Assembly: GCF_001509475.1 (NCBI RefSeq)
Contig: NZ_LLZG01000371.1
Coordinates: 1 to 52,270, forward strand
Length of the DNA stretch: 52,270 nt
DNA from: Streptomyces regalis
Lineage (GTDB): Bacteria; Actinomycetota; Actinomycetes; Streptomycetales; Streptomycetaceae
Reading direction: 5' to 3'
Shown here piece by piece: positions 1 through 7,888 of this stretch (positions are counted from its first letter, which is position 1; each line of letters opens with the position of its first letter). The translations under genes were made by a program, and so were the position numbers. The notes under the pieces are model-generated. The model worked only from the letters and a program-made list of their open reading frames with translations, made no database searches and had not been told where the DNA came from.

Positions 1-1218
1 CCACAGGGGCCACCCGCCCCCGACGACGAAAGCCGCACCGGTGGTGCGGGTGGGAAACACCTGGCCGAAGGCGAAGCCGAGGCCGGCACGCCGCGCCCCC
101 CGGGGGGCAACCGCATCCTCGGCCTCCTGCTCGGCCTGGCCGCAGGCGACGCCGCCGGCTGGCCCGCCGCCCGCCACAGAGCCGCCCGCATGCCCGACTG
201 GACCCGCCGCCTCACCCGCGAACTGGACACCTTCGCCGAGCAGAACGCAACCACCACCCTCCCCGTCCCCATCGCCCTCAACCAACCCCCCGAACCCCTC
301 CGCCTGGGCCCCTCCGACGACGCGGAATGGGCTGCCTTCGCCGCAGAGGCCGTACTCCGCGCCGGAGACGACTCCGCCCTCGGCGACCTGAGCCGAGAAC
401 GCCGCACCCGAACCGCGATCGACCTGACCTGGACCGCCGTGGCCGACGAAGTCGCCGCCGCGGCGGACCGCGCCCCCGAGGTCGAGTCGGCCATCCTCCC
501 CCTGCGCGCCCGCATCTCCGTCCGCGCCGGCCTCGGCAACCTCGCGACCGGCCTGCGCCCACCCGCCACGGGCCACGACAACCCGCACTACTTCGATGAC
601 GCCGCCTGTGTAAGGGCCTGCGTCCTCGCCGTCGCCCACCCCGGCGACCCCAAAGGCGCCGCCGACCTCGCCGAGTTCGACGCCCGCTACACCCAGGACG
701 GCGACGGCGTGCACGGCGCGCGGGCGATGGCGGCGGCCCTCGCCCTGGCCCTGACCGGCGCGAGCACCGAGGCCTGCGTGAGAGCCGCACTCACCGAGCT
801 CCCCGAGGAGACGGAGATCGGCCGCAACGCCCGCCACGCACTGAAGCTCGCGCAGGCCGCGGACAGCGCCTTCGCGCTCATCCCCCTCCTCGAACATCAA
901 ATCGTCGACCACGTCTACAGCTACGGCATCGCCGCCGCCGAAACGGTCCCGGTCGCCCTGGCCCTCGCGGTCGCGGCAGAAGGCCGTATCGCCGAGGCGG
1001 TCCCCGCCGCCGCGTGCCTCTCCCGGGTCGCGGACTCGGCACCGGCCCTGGCCGGCGCCCTGACCGGCGCACTCGGCGGCGGTACGGCGATCCCGGCGTC
1101 CTGGCGCGACACCTGCCGCACCCTCTCCGGCTGCGTACTCCCCCGGCTCACCGGCACCGACCTGGTGGAACTCGCCGAACTCCTGGAAGCCACGCAACCG
1201 GCCCGACCAGGAGGATGA
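1..1218 (+). CDS. ADP-ribosylglycohydrolase family protein, degenerate motifs (5' partial)
   Basis: The reading frame is open to the first base of the window, so the N-terminus is missing; 405 codons are visible. Visible residues about 41-53 (GLLLGLAAGDAAG) match the N-terminal glycine-rich helix of the DraG/ARH ADP-ribosylglycohydrolase fold. An ATG at 190 lies after this motif and is therefore not the real start. The usual metal-binding TDDT motif appears as SDDAEW (about 105-110), and the C-terminal DTD(S/T) motif is reduced to VADSAPALAG (about 350). The fold seems kept, but di-metal hydrolysis of ADP-ribose bonds may be altered or lost. It is the first visible gene of a coupled operon with two further paralogues. 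Confidence 0.8.
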   Translation, partial: PQGPPAPDDESRTGGAGGKHLAEGEAEAGTPRPPGGNRILGLLLGLAAGDAAGWPAARHRAARMPDWTRRLTRELDTFAEQNATTTLPVPIALNQPPEPLRLGPSDDAEWAAFAAEAVLRAGDDSALGDLSRERRTRTAIDLTWTAVADEVAAAADRAPEVESAILPLRARISVRAGLGNLATGLRPPATGHDNPHYFDDAACVRACVLAVAHPGDPKGAADLAEFDARYTQDGDGVHGARAMAAALALALTGASTEACVRAALTELPEETEIGRNARHALKLAQAADSAFALIPLLEHQIVDHVYSYGIAAAETVPVALALAVAAEGRIAEAVPAAACLSRVADSAPALAGALTGALGGGTAIPASWRDTCRTLSGCVLPRLTGTDLVELAELLEATQPARPGG

Positions 1219-1226
1219 TTCGGGGC

Positions 1227-2402
1227 ATGACGCCCAAAGCAGAAGAAAGCAGTGGACCGCGTCTCGACGAGCGGATCACCGGCGCCCTGGTCGGCGCGGC
1301 GGTCGGCGACGCCCTCGGCGGGCCGGTGGAGGGTTACTCCCCCGACCAGATCCTTCAGCGCCACGGCGGCCGCGTCCACGGAATCGTCGGCCCCTGGAAC
1401 GGCGACGCGTGGCGCACCGCCCGCCCCCTCGCGCCGTACCACAAGGGCGACGGGCACGTCACCGACGACACGTTGATGACGCACGCGCTGATCCGGGTCT
1501 ATGCGCGGGTCTGCGATCACCTCGACGCGTACGCGATCGCCGACCACCTGGTCCCGGACCTGATGACGACCCCGCGCTGGATCCCGGAACTGGAGTCGGA
1601 GGCCCTCCCCCTCCACCGGATCTTCCTGGCGGAGAAGTGGCTGGTGGCGCGCCTCCACTACGGCCACGTGGACCCACGAGAAGCCGGCGTCGGCAACATC
1701 GTCAACTGCGGTGCCGCGATGTACATGGCCCCGGTCGGCCTGGTCAACGCGGCCGACCCCCGAGCCGCGTACACCGAGGCCCTGGACATCGCGGGCGCCC
1801 ACCAGTCGTCGTACGGCCGCGAGGCGGCGGGCGTCTTCGCGGCGGCGGTGGCCGCGGCGTGCGCTCCCGGGGCGACACCGGACTCGATCGTCACGGCCTG
1901 CCTGACGCCGGCGAAGGACGGCACGAGGGCGGCGATCGAGAAGGTCTGCGAAGCGGCGAGCCACTACACGGACTTCGAGTCGGCCCTGACCCCGCTCCGG
2001 GAGGCGGTCACCCCGTACGACACGGTGGGCCCCGACTACCGACAGCCTTCCCTCGGCGCCCGCCGCCCCTCCCGCCTGCACGCGATCGAGGAACTCCCCA
2101 TCGCACTCGGCATGTTGGTCGTGGCGAACGGCGACTACCGCCAAGCGGTCCTGGGCGCGGTGAACTACGGCCGCGACTGCGACTCGATCGCCACGATGGC
2201 GGGAGCCCTGGCCGGCGCCCTGGGCTCACCGGTCCCGGAGGACTGGTCGAAGACGGTGGCGGAGGCGAGCCGCCTGGACCTCTGGGAACCGCCCCGCACC
2301 CTCACCGAGGTCACGAGGGAGATCCACGCCCGGGACGTATACCGACGCCGAGCCCACGAAGCGGCCTTCACGGAACTGGAGGGCCGAGGATGCTCCGACT
2401 GA
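1227..2402 (+). CDS. ADP-ribosylglycohydrolase family protein (canonical motifs)
   Basis: A 391-residue DraG/ARH-family protein. It carries GALVGAAVGDALGGPVEGY (residues 19-37), the metal-binding TDDT (79-82) and the C-terminal GRDCDS (about 314-320), so the di-metal active site looks complete. Family members remove ADP-ribose from proteins or small molecules; the substrate here is unknown. I chose the ATG at 1227 because AGGAGG lies 12 bases upstream (1209-1214). An ATG at 1215 is in frame, but the AGGAGG would then abut it. The gene follows the first paralogue after 8 bases and overlaps the third by 13 bases. Confidence 0.85.
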   Translation: MTPKAEESSGPRLDERITGALVGAAVGDALGGPVEGYSPDQILQRHGGRVHGIVGPWNGDAWRTARPLAPYHKGDGHVTDDTLMTHALIRVYARVCDHLDAYAIADHLVPDLMTTPRWIPELESEALPLHRIFLAEKWLVARLHYGHVDPREAGVGNIVNCGAAMYMAPVGLVNAADPRAAYTEALDIAGAHQSSYGREAAGVFAAAVAAACAPGATPDSIVTACLTPAKDGTRAAIEKVCEAASHYTDFESALTPLREAVTPYDTVGPDYRQPSLGARRPSRLHAIEELPIALGMLVVANGDYRQAVLGAVNYGRDCDSIATMAGALAGALGSPVPEDWSKTVAEASRLDLWEPPRTLTEVTREIHARDVYRRRAHEAAFTELEGRGCSD

Positions 2403-3799
2403 CCTGGGTCCAGCCGGAGGACCTGATCGGCCATGAGCTGCGACAGGCGGCCCTGGACGGCCGGGAACCGTCGAGGGTCGCGGAGAGGTGGCAGGCGGCC
2501 GGCGGCAGGGAGGCTCCGCTGCGGGCCGGGGCGTCGACGGAGCCGGCGTCGAGGTATCTGCGGACCCTGGCAGAGGACTTGCTGGACGAACTCGCCGACC
2601 TGCCCAGCAGGTTGGAGGAGGACGAGCCGACGGACCTGGAGAAGATCAAGTCCCTGTGCCCGAACTGGCCGAGCGATTCCCGCACCTCCACACCGCCCCC
2701 TGCACCCACCCGCTACGAAGCCGCCTGGCTGGGCCGAGCCGTCGGCTGCCTCCTCGGCAAACCCGTGGAAAAGCTCCCCCTGGAAGCCATCCGCCAACTC
2801 GCCAAAGCCACCGGCAACTGGCCCCTGACCAGCTACTTCACCGCTCGCGGCGTCCCCGAGGACCTCCTCACCGCCCACCCCTGGAACCGCCGCTCGGCCA
2901 CCACCTCCCTCGCCGAAAACATCGACGGCATGCCCGAGGACGACGACCTCAACTACCCCCTCCTCAACCTCCTCCTGCTCAGCCGCCACGGCCAAACCTT
3001 CACCACCACGGACGTAGCCCACCTCTGGCTGGACGAACTCCCACCCGGCCGCACCTTCACAGCCGAACGCATCGCCCACCGCAACCTCCTCCTCGGCATC
3101 GAACCCCCGCACACGGCCCGCCACCGCAACCCCTTCCGCGAATGGATCGGCGCCCACATCCGCGCGGACGTCCACGGCTGGACCAACCCCGGCAACCCGG
3201 CCGCCGCAGCCGAACAGGCCCACCGCGACGCCACCCTCACCCACACCGCCAACGGCGTCTACGCGGCGATGTTCACGGCGGCAGTCATCGCACAGGCAGC
3301 CACAGCGACCGGCCCCCACGCCATCCACACCTGTCTGAACACCGGCCTGACGGTGATCCCCCCGGACTCCCGCCTGTCCCAGGCCATCCACCACGCCATC
3401 CAACTGGCGCAGACCCACGACGATTTCGACAGGATCGTCGACGCACTCCACGCCACCTACTCCCCCACCCACCACTGGGTCCACGCCATCCCCAACACAG
3501 CCCTGATCACCGCCGCCCTCACCCACGCCAACGGCGACTTCACCGGCTCCATCTGCCGTGCCGTATCAGGAGGTTGGGACACCGATTCCAACGGCGCGAC
3601 GACGGGCAGCATCGCCGCCCTCCTCACCGGCACCCCCGCCGCCCTCCCCGACCGCTGGACGGCCCCTCTCAAGAACCGCCTCGCCACCTCCGTCGCCGAC
3701 TTCAACGGCACCGGCTTCGACGCCCTGGCCCAACTCACCTACGTACTCGCCCACGACCTCCCTCACTCCCTCACCCCCTTGGAGGCCACTCGCCCATGA
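2390..3799 (+). CDS. ADP-ribosylglycohydrolase family protein with N-terminal extension
   Basis: A 469-residue third paralogue. Residues 1-110 form an extra N-terminal region (starting MLRLTWVQPEDL, acidic near 85-100) that the other two lack. The fold then begins at GRAVGCLLGKPVEK (about 114-127). The first metal motif is altered to EDDDLNY (about 183), while the C-terminal motif GGWDTDSNGA (about 395) is intact. The start ATG at 2390 lies inside the end of the previous gene, and its stop overlaps the next start as ATGA, so translation is probably coupled. This extended form is common in Streptomyces; its substrate is not known. Confidence 0.8.
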   Translation: MLRLTWVQPEDLIGHELRQAALDGREPSRVAERWQAAGGREAPLRAGASTEPASRYLRTLAEDLLDELADLPSRLEEDEPTDLEKIKSLCPNWPSDSRTSTPPPAPTRYEAAWLGRAVGCLLGKPVEKLPLEAIRQLAKATGNWPLTSYFTARGVPEDLLTAHPWNRRSATTSLAENIDGMPEDDDLNYPLLNLLLLSRHGQTFTTTDVAHLWLDELPPGRTFTAERIAHRNLLLGIEPPHTARHRNPFREWIGAHIRADVHGWTNPGNPAAAAEQAHRDATLTHTANGVYAAMFTAAVIAQAATATGPHAIHTCLNTGLTVIPPDSRLSQAIHHAIQLAQTHDDFDRIVDALHATYSPTHHWVHAIPNTALITAALTHANGDFTGSICRAVSGGWDTDSNGATTGSIAALLTGTPAALPDRWTAPLKNRLATSVADFNGTGFDALAQLTYVLAHDLPHSLTPLEATRP

Positions 3800-4683
3800 C
3801 CGACATCGTCGTGCTCGGCAGCACGAACATGGACCTCGTCACCGACGTCGAAAAGGCCCCGCAGCGCGGCGAGACCGTGACGGGCCGGGAGTTCCGTACG
3901 ATCCCCGGCGGCAAGGGCGCCAACCAGGCGATCGCGGCGGCCCGCGCGGGCGGCACCGTCATGATGATCGGCGCCGTCGGCAACGACGCCTACGGCACCC
4001 GCCTGCGCACGGCCGAGGGCCCGTCCGGCACCGCGCCCATCGTCGTGGACGACGAAGGCGGCAACGCGATCGTCGTGATCCCCGGCGCGAACGGCACACC
4101 GGACCACCTGAGCCCCGGCGACGAGGGCGTCATCGCCTCCGCCGACACGCTGCTGCTCCAGCTGGAGATCCCGCTGGCCGCCGTCCTCGCCGACGCCCAG
4201 GCGACCCACCGCCACGGCGTCCGTACGATCCTCACCCCCGCGCCCGCCCAGCCGCTCCCCCGCGAACTCCTCGCCACCATCGACCTGTTGGTCCCCAACG
4301 AACACGAGGCCACCACCCTCACCGGCCGCACCGAACCCCGCGAGGCGGCCATCGCGCTGCTCGACCAGGTCCCCGAGGCCGTCGTCACCCTGGGCGCGAC
4401 CGGCAGCCTGTACGCCACCCGCGGCGCAGACCCCGTGACCGTCCCGGCGCCGAAGGTCACCGCCGTCGACTCCACCGACGCCGGCGACACCTTCGTCGAC
4501 GCCCTCGCGGATGGGGGTACCCCCGCTCGAGCGAAGCCGAGAGTGGGGGAACTCGGCGAGGGACGGCCGATGCGGGAGGCCCTGGCGTGGGCGGCGGAGG
4601 CCGCGGCACTGTCGGTGCAGCGGGAGGGCGCCTCGGCGTCGATGCCGTACCGCCCCGAGATCGACGTGCGGTTCGCCTCGTGA
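3796..4683 (+). CDS. rbsK: Ribokinase-like PfkB family sugar kinase with internal deletion and insertion
   Basis: A 295-residue PfkB kinase. It has the N-terminal GSTNMD substrate region, the GGKGANQA motif (about 38) and the C-terminal anion-hole/catalytic-base motif DAGDTF (about 230), so it should phosphorylate a sugar such as ribose with ATP. Two oddities stand out. After AYGTRLR (about 70) the protein passes directly to TAEGPSGT, and about 14 residues expected in ribokinases are absent. After DTFVDALAD there is an insertion of about 13 residues encoded by a Streptomyces mini-repeat (4512-4550). Activity is therefore uncertain. It overlaps the previous gene (ATGA) and the next (GTGA). Confidence 0.8.
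   Translation: MTDIVVLGSTNMDLVTDVEKAPQRGETVTGREFRTIPGGKGANQAIAAARAGGTVMMIGAVGNDAYGTRLRTAEGPSGTAPIVVDDEGGNAIVVIPGANGTPDHLSPGDEGVIASADTLLLQLEIPLAAVLADAQATHRHGVRTILTPAPAQPLPRELLATIDLLVPNEHEATTLTGRTEPREAAIALLDQVPEAVVTLGATGSLYATRGADPVTVPAPKVTAVDSTDAGDTFVDALADGGTPARAKPRVGELGEGRPMREALAWAAEAAALSVQREGASASMPYRPEIDVRFAS
4512..4550 (+). repeat. Streptomyces mini-repeat inserted in the kinase gene
   Basis: A 39-base element starts with the palindrome GGGGGTACCCCC. It then forms a hairpin with arms CCCCCGCTC and GAGTGGGGG around a 12-base loop that ends GAAGCCGA. I recognise it as a short dispersed element found in many Streptomyces genomes, in and between genes. Its length is a multiple of three, so it adds codons (TPARAKPRVGE) without breaking the reading frame. 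Confidence 0.7.
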
Positions 4684-5921
4684 ACGCGCCCGGCACCCAG
4701 CCCCGTACCGCCCCTGCCCCTCTCCGTACCGCCGCTGCCCCTCCCCTGACCGGTCTGCGCGTCCTCGATCTCGCCACCCTCTTCGCCGGCCCTCTCGCCG
4801 CCACGATGCTCGGCGACTTCGGCGCGGAGGTCATCAAGGTCGAGCACCCCGAGAAGCCGGACCCCTCCCGCGGCCACGGCCCGTCGAAGGACGGCGTGGG
4901 CCTGTGGTGGAAGGTCCTGGGCCGCAACAAGCGCACGATCACCCTGAACCTCTCCAAGCCCGGCGGCCGCGCCACGCTCCTCCGCCTGGCCGCGACCGCG
5001 GACGTCGTCATCGAGAACTTCCGCCCGGGCACCCTGGAGAAATGGGACCTCGGCTGGCCCGAACTCTCCGCCGCCAACCCCCGCCTGGTCCTCACCCGCA
5101 TCACCGGCTTCGGCCAGTTCGGCCCCTACGCCCACCGCCCCGGCTTCGGCACCCTCGCCGAGGCGATGAGCGGCTTCGCCGCGCTCACCGGCGAACCGGA
5201 CGCACCCCCGACGCTCCCACCCTTCGGCCTGGCCGACTCGATCGCCGGCCTCGCGACCGCGTACGCGGTGCTGACGGCACTGGCAGCCCGCGACCGCACC
5301 GGCGAGGGCCAGGTCGTCGACATGGCGCTCATCGAGCCGATGCTGATGGCCCTCGGCCCCCAGCCGACCTGGTACGACCAACTGGGCTACGTCCAGGAAC
5401 GCACCGGCAACCGCTCCGCCAACAACGCCCCGCGCAACACCTACCGCACCGCGGACGGAGGCTGGGTCGCCGTCTCCACCTCCGCCCAGTCGATCGCCGA
5501 GCGGGTGATGCACCTGGTGGGGCGCCCCGAGCTGATCGACGAACCATGGTTCGCGACAGGCGCCGACCGGGCCCGCCACGCCGACGTCCTCGACCGCGCG
5601 GTCGGCGACTGGATCGCCCGCCACACCCGCGCCGACGTCCTCGCGGCCTTCGAGAAGGCGGAGGCCGCGGTGGCCCCGATCCAGGACGTACGGGACGTGA
5701 TGACGGACCCCCAGTACGCGGCCCTCGACACCATCACCACCGTCGACGACCCCGACCTGGGCCCGCTGCGCATGCAGAACGTCCTCTTCCGCCTCTCCGC
5801 CACCCCCGGCACGATCCGCTGGCCGGGCCGCCCGCACGGCGCGGACACGGACGAGATCCTCACCGATCTGGGCCTGACCCCCACCGAACTGGCGGCCCTG
5901 CGCGAGGAGGGCGCCCTGTGA
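4680..5921 (+). CDS. CaiB/BaiF family CoA-transferase
   Basis: A 413-residue type III CoA-transferase. Motifs include LRVLDLATLFAGPLAATMLGDFGAEVIK near the N-terminus (split here as LRVLDLATLFAGP and LGDFGAEVIKVE), VVIENFRPG, and a conserved aspartate at residue 214 in GQVVDMAL that forms the acyl anhydride intermediate in formyl-CoA transferase. The enzyme moves CoA between carboxylic acids; donor and acceptor cannot be read from sequence. The GTG start at 4680 overlaps the kinase stop, and the stop overlaps the next GTG. Pairing with a CitE-like lyase suggests that a CoA-activated hydroxy-acid is made and cleaved. Confidence 0.88.
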   Translation: MNAPGTQPRTAPAPLRTAAAPPLTGLRVLDLATLFAGPLAATMLGDFGAEVIKVEHPEKPDPSRGHGPSKDGVGLWWKVLGRNKRTITLNLSKPGGRATLLRLAATADVVIENFRPGTLEKWDLGWPELSAANPRLVLTRITGFGQFGPYAHRPGFGTLAEAMSGFAALTGEPDAPPTLPPFGLADSIAGLATAYAVLTALAARDRTGEGQVVDMALIEPMLMALGPQPTWYDQLGYVQERTGNRSANNAPRNTYRTADGGWVAVSTSAQSIAERVMHLVGRPELIDEPWFATGADRARHADVLDRAVGDWIARHTRADVLAAFEKAEAAVAPIQDVRDVMTDPQYAALDTITTVDDPDLGPLRMQNVLFRLSATPGTIRWPGRPHGADTDEILTDLGLTPTELAALREEGAL

Positions 5922-6736
5922 CGGCCTGCCCCCTCACCTGGCTGTACGCGCCGGGCGACCGGCCCCGGGTGGTGGCGAAGGCGCTCGTCTCCGGAGCGGA
6001 CGTCGTCGTGATCGACCTGGAGGACGCGGTCGCCCCCGACCGCAAGGCGTACGCCCGTGAGGCCACCGCCGAACTTCTCTCCCAGCCGCAACCGGTACCC
6101 GTCCACGTCCGCGTGAACGCCCTGGACAGTCCACTGGTACCGGCGGACCTGTGGGCGGTGGCACACCTGCCGGGCGTCTCCGGCCTCCGCCTGCCGAAGG
6201 TGACATCGGCCGAGCAGATCAGCCGTATCGCGGAGACCCTCGGCAGGACACCCCCGCTGTACGCCCTCCTCGAAACAGCCGTCGGCATCGAACACGCCTA
6301 CGCGATCGCCTCCGCCCATCCCTCCCTGCGCGGCATCTCCCTGGGCGAGGCGGACCTACGGGCCGACCTGGGCGCCCGAGGCGACGCCGGCCTCGACTGG
6401 TCCCGCTCCCGCGTCATCGTGGCCGCGAGGGCAGCCGGCCTGCCGCCACCGGCCCAGTCGATCCACCCGGACATCCGCGACCTGGAGGGCCTGGCGGCGT
6501 CCTGCGCCCACGGCCGCGCCCTCGGCTTCCTGGGCCGAGCGGCCATTCACCCCCGCCAGCTCCCGGTGATCGAAAGCGCCTACCTGCCCACGGAGCAGGA
6601 ACTGGAACAGGCGGAAACCATCATCAAGGCAGCGGCCACAGAACACGGCGCCCAGGCCCTGCAGGACGGAACCTTCATCGACGCGGCGGTGGTGACAGCC
6701 GCCCACAGAACCCTGTCGCTGGCCCGCCGACGCTGA
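5918..6736 (+). CDS. HpcH/HpaI aldolase / CitE-like citrate lyase beta family protein
   Basis: A 272-residue protein of the CitE / malyl-CoA lyase family, a Mg2+-dependent TIM barrel that cleaves or forms C-C bonds of acyl-CoA hydroxy-acids. Visible motifs are LYAPGDRPR (about 10-18), VIDLEDAVAPDRK (about 31-43), YALLETAVGIE (about 115) and SLGEADLRADLG (about 142), followed by AIHPRQLPVI, typical of the family. The GTG start at 5918 overlaps the CoA-transferase stop. It is the last gene of the operon, followed by a strong hairpin at 6778-6807. It could act on the CoA thioester made by the upstream gene, but the substrate is not known. Confidence 0.85.
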   Translation: MTACPLTWLYAPGDRPRVVAKALVSGADVVVIDLEDAVAPDRKAYAREATAELLSQPQPVPVHVRVNALDSPLVPADLWAVAHLPGVSGLRLPKVTSAEQISRIAETLGRTPPLYALLETAVGIEHAYAIASAHPSLRGISLGEADLRADLGARGDAGLDWSRSRVIVAARAAGLPPPAQSIHPDIRDLEGLAASCAHGRALGFLGRAAIHPRQLPVIESAYLPTEQELEQAETIIKAAATEHGAQALQDGTFIDAAVVTAAHRTLSLARRR

Positions 6737-6777
6737 CCCCTTCTCTTATCGCTTTCTCTTGTCGCCCCACACACGAC

Positions 6778-6807
6778 GAGGGCGCCCGGACAATTCCGAG
6801 CGCCCTC
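6778..6807. terminator. Hairpin between convergent citE-like gene and lgt
   Basis: Perfect arms GAGGGCGC (6778-6785) and GCGCCCTC (6800-6807), extended inside by CGGA/TCCG around CAAT. It lies between two convergent genes and could stop transcription from either side. Confidence 0.8.
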
Positions 6808-6826
6808 ATCACCGTAGAACCAAGCC

Positions 6827-7786
6827 TCACGTCTTCTTCGTGGACCCGGCCTCGTCCTTGACGTCGTCCTTCACGTCGTTCTCGGCCTCACCGTCGGAAG
6901 CCTGGTCCTCACCGTCGGAAGCCTTGTCCTCGCCGGAAGCCTCGACCTCACCGTCGGCTTCATCACCGGAGGCACCTGGCTCGACCACGGCCTCCCGGCC
7001 GGGCCGCTTCTTCGCCGACAGCACGAAGTACGTCACCGCCAGCAGGAACACGATCAGCGCGGTCCAGACGTTCAGCCGTACGCCCAGGATGTGGTGGGCA
7101 TCGTCGACACGCATGTACTCGATCCACGCGCGGCCCGCGCAGTACGCGGCGACGTACAGCGCGAACGCCCGCCCGTGCCCCAGCTTGAAGCGGCGGTCGG
7201 CCCAGATCACCAGCAGGGCGACGCCGATGCACCACAGGGACTCGTAGAGGAACGTGGGGTGGTAGGTGCCGGGCACTCGCCCGTCCGTCGAGGACGTGAT
7301 CTCCAGGGCCCACGGGAGGTCGGTCCGCCGGCCGTACAGCTCTTGGTTGAACCAGTTGCCCCAGCGCCCGAGCGCCTGGGCGAAGGCGATCCCGGGGGCG
7401 ATGGCGTCGGCGTAGGCGGGCAGCGGGATGCCCCGGCGGCGGCAGCCGATCCACGCGCCCAGCGCGCCGAGCGCGATCGCGCCCCAGATGCCGAGGCCGC
7501 CCTCCCAGATCTTGAAGGCGTCCACCCAGTCACGGCCCTCGCTGAAGTACAGCTCGTAGTCCGTGATCACGTGGTAGAGACGTCCGCCGACGAGGCCGAA
7601 GGGCACGGCCCAGACCGCGATGTCGGCCACCGTGCCGGCCCGCCCGCCCCGGGCGATCCAGCGTTTGTTGCCGAGCCAGACGGCTACGAAGACACCGATG
7701 ATGATGCAGAAGGCGTAGCCGCGCAGCGGGATGGGGCCGAGGTACAGCACTCCGCGCGACGGGCTGGGAATGTAGGCAAGTTCCAT
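6827..7786 (-). CDS. lgt: Prolipoprotein diacylglyceryl transferase
   Basis: A 319-residue integral membrane enzyme that moves diacylglycerol from phosphatidylglycerol to the lipobox cysteine of prolipoproteins. The Lgt signature ALGRWGNWFNQELYG is present, as are HPTFLYESLW and several hydrophobic helices from about residue 15 to 255. After the last helix comes a tail of about 50 residues rich in Glu, Asp, Lys and Ser, with imperfect repeats of the type EDKASDGE, probably a cytoplasmic tail. The start ATG at 7786 is followed by MELAYIPSPSRG, a typical Lgt N-terminus. It lies downstream of trpA and a DsbA-like gene on the same strand. Confidence 0.95.
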   Translation of the reverse strand: MELAYIPSPSRGVLYLGPIPLRGYAFCIIIGVFVAVWLGNKRWIARGGRAGTVADIAVWAVPFGLVGGRLYHVITDYELYFSEGRDWVDAFKIWEGGLGIWGAIALGALGAWIGCRRRGIPLPAYADAIAPGIAFAQALGRWGNWFNQELYGRRTDLPWALEITSSTDGRVPGTYHPTFLYESLWCIGVALLVIWADRRFKLGHGRAFALYVAAYCAGRAWIEYMRVDDAHHILGVRLNVWTALIVFLLAVTYFVLSAKKRPGREAVVEPGASGDEADGEVEASGEDKASDGEDQASDGEAENDVKDDVKDEAGSTKKT

Positions 7787-7888
7787 GGCAAGGTCGACGC
7801 TACCCTGCCGGGCGGCAGCGATGGCAGGCAGCCCGGCTACGGGTCCATAACGGGCAGCGCCTCGATCAGGCCCTGCGCCGCGGGAGCT

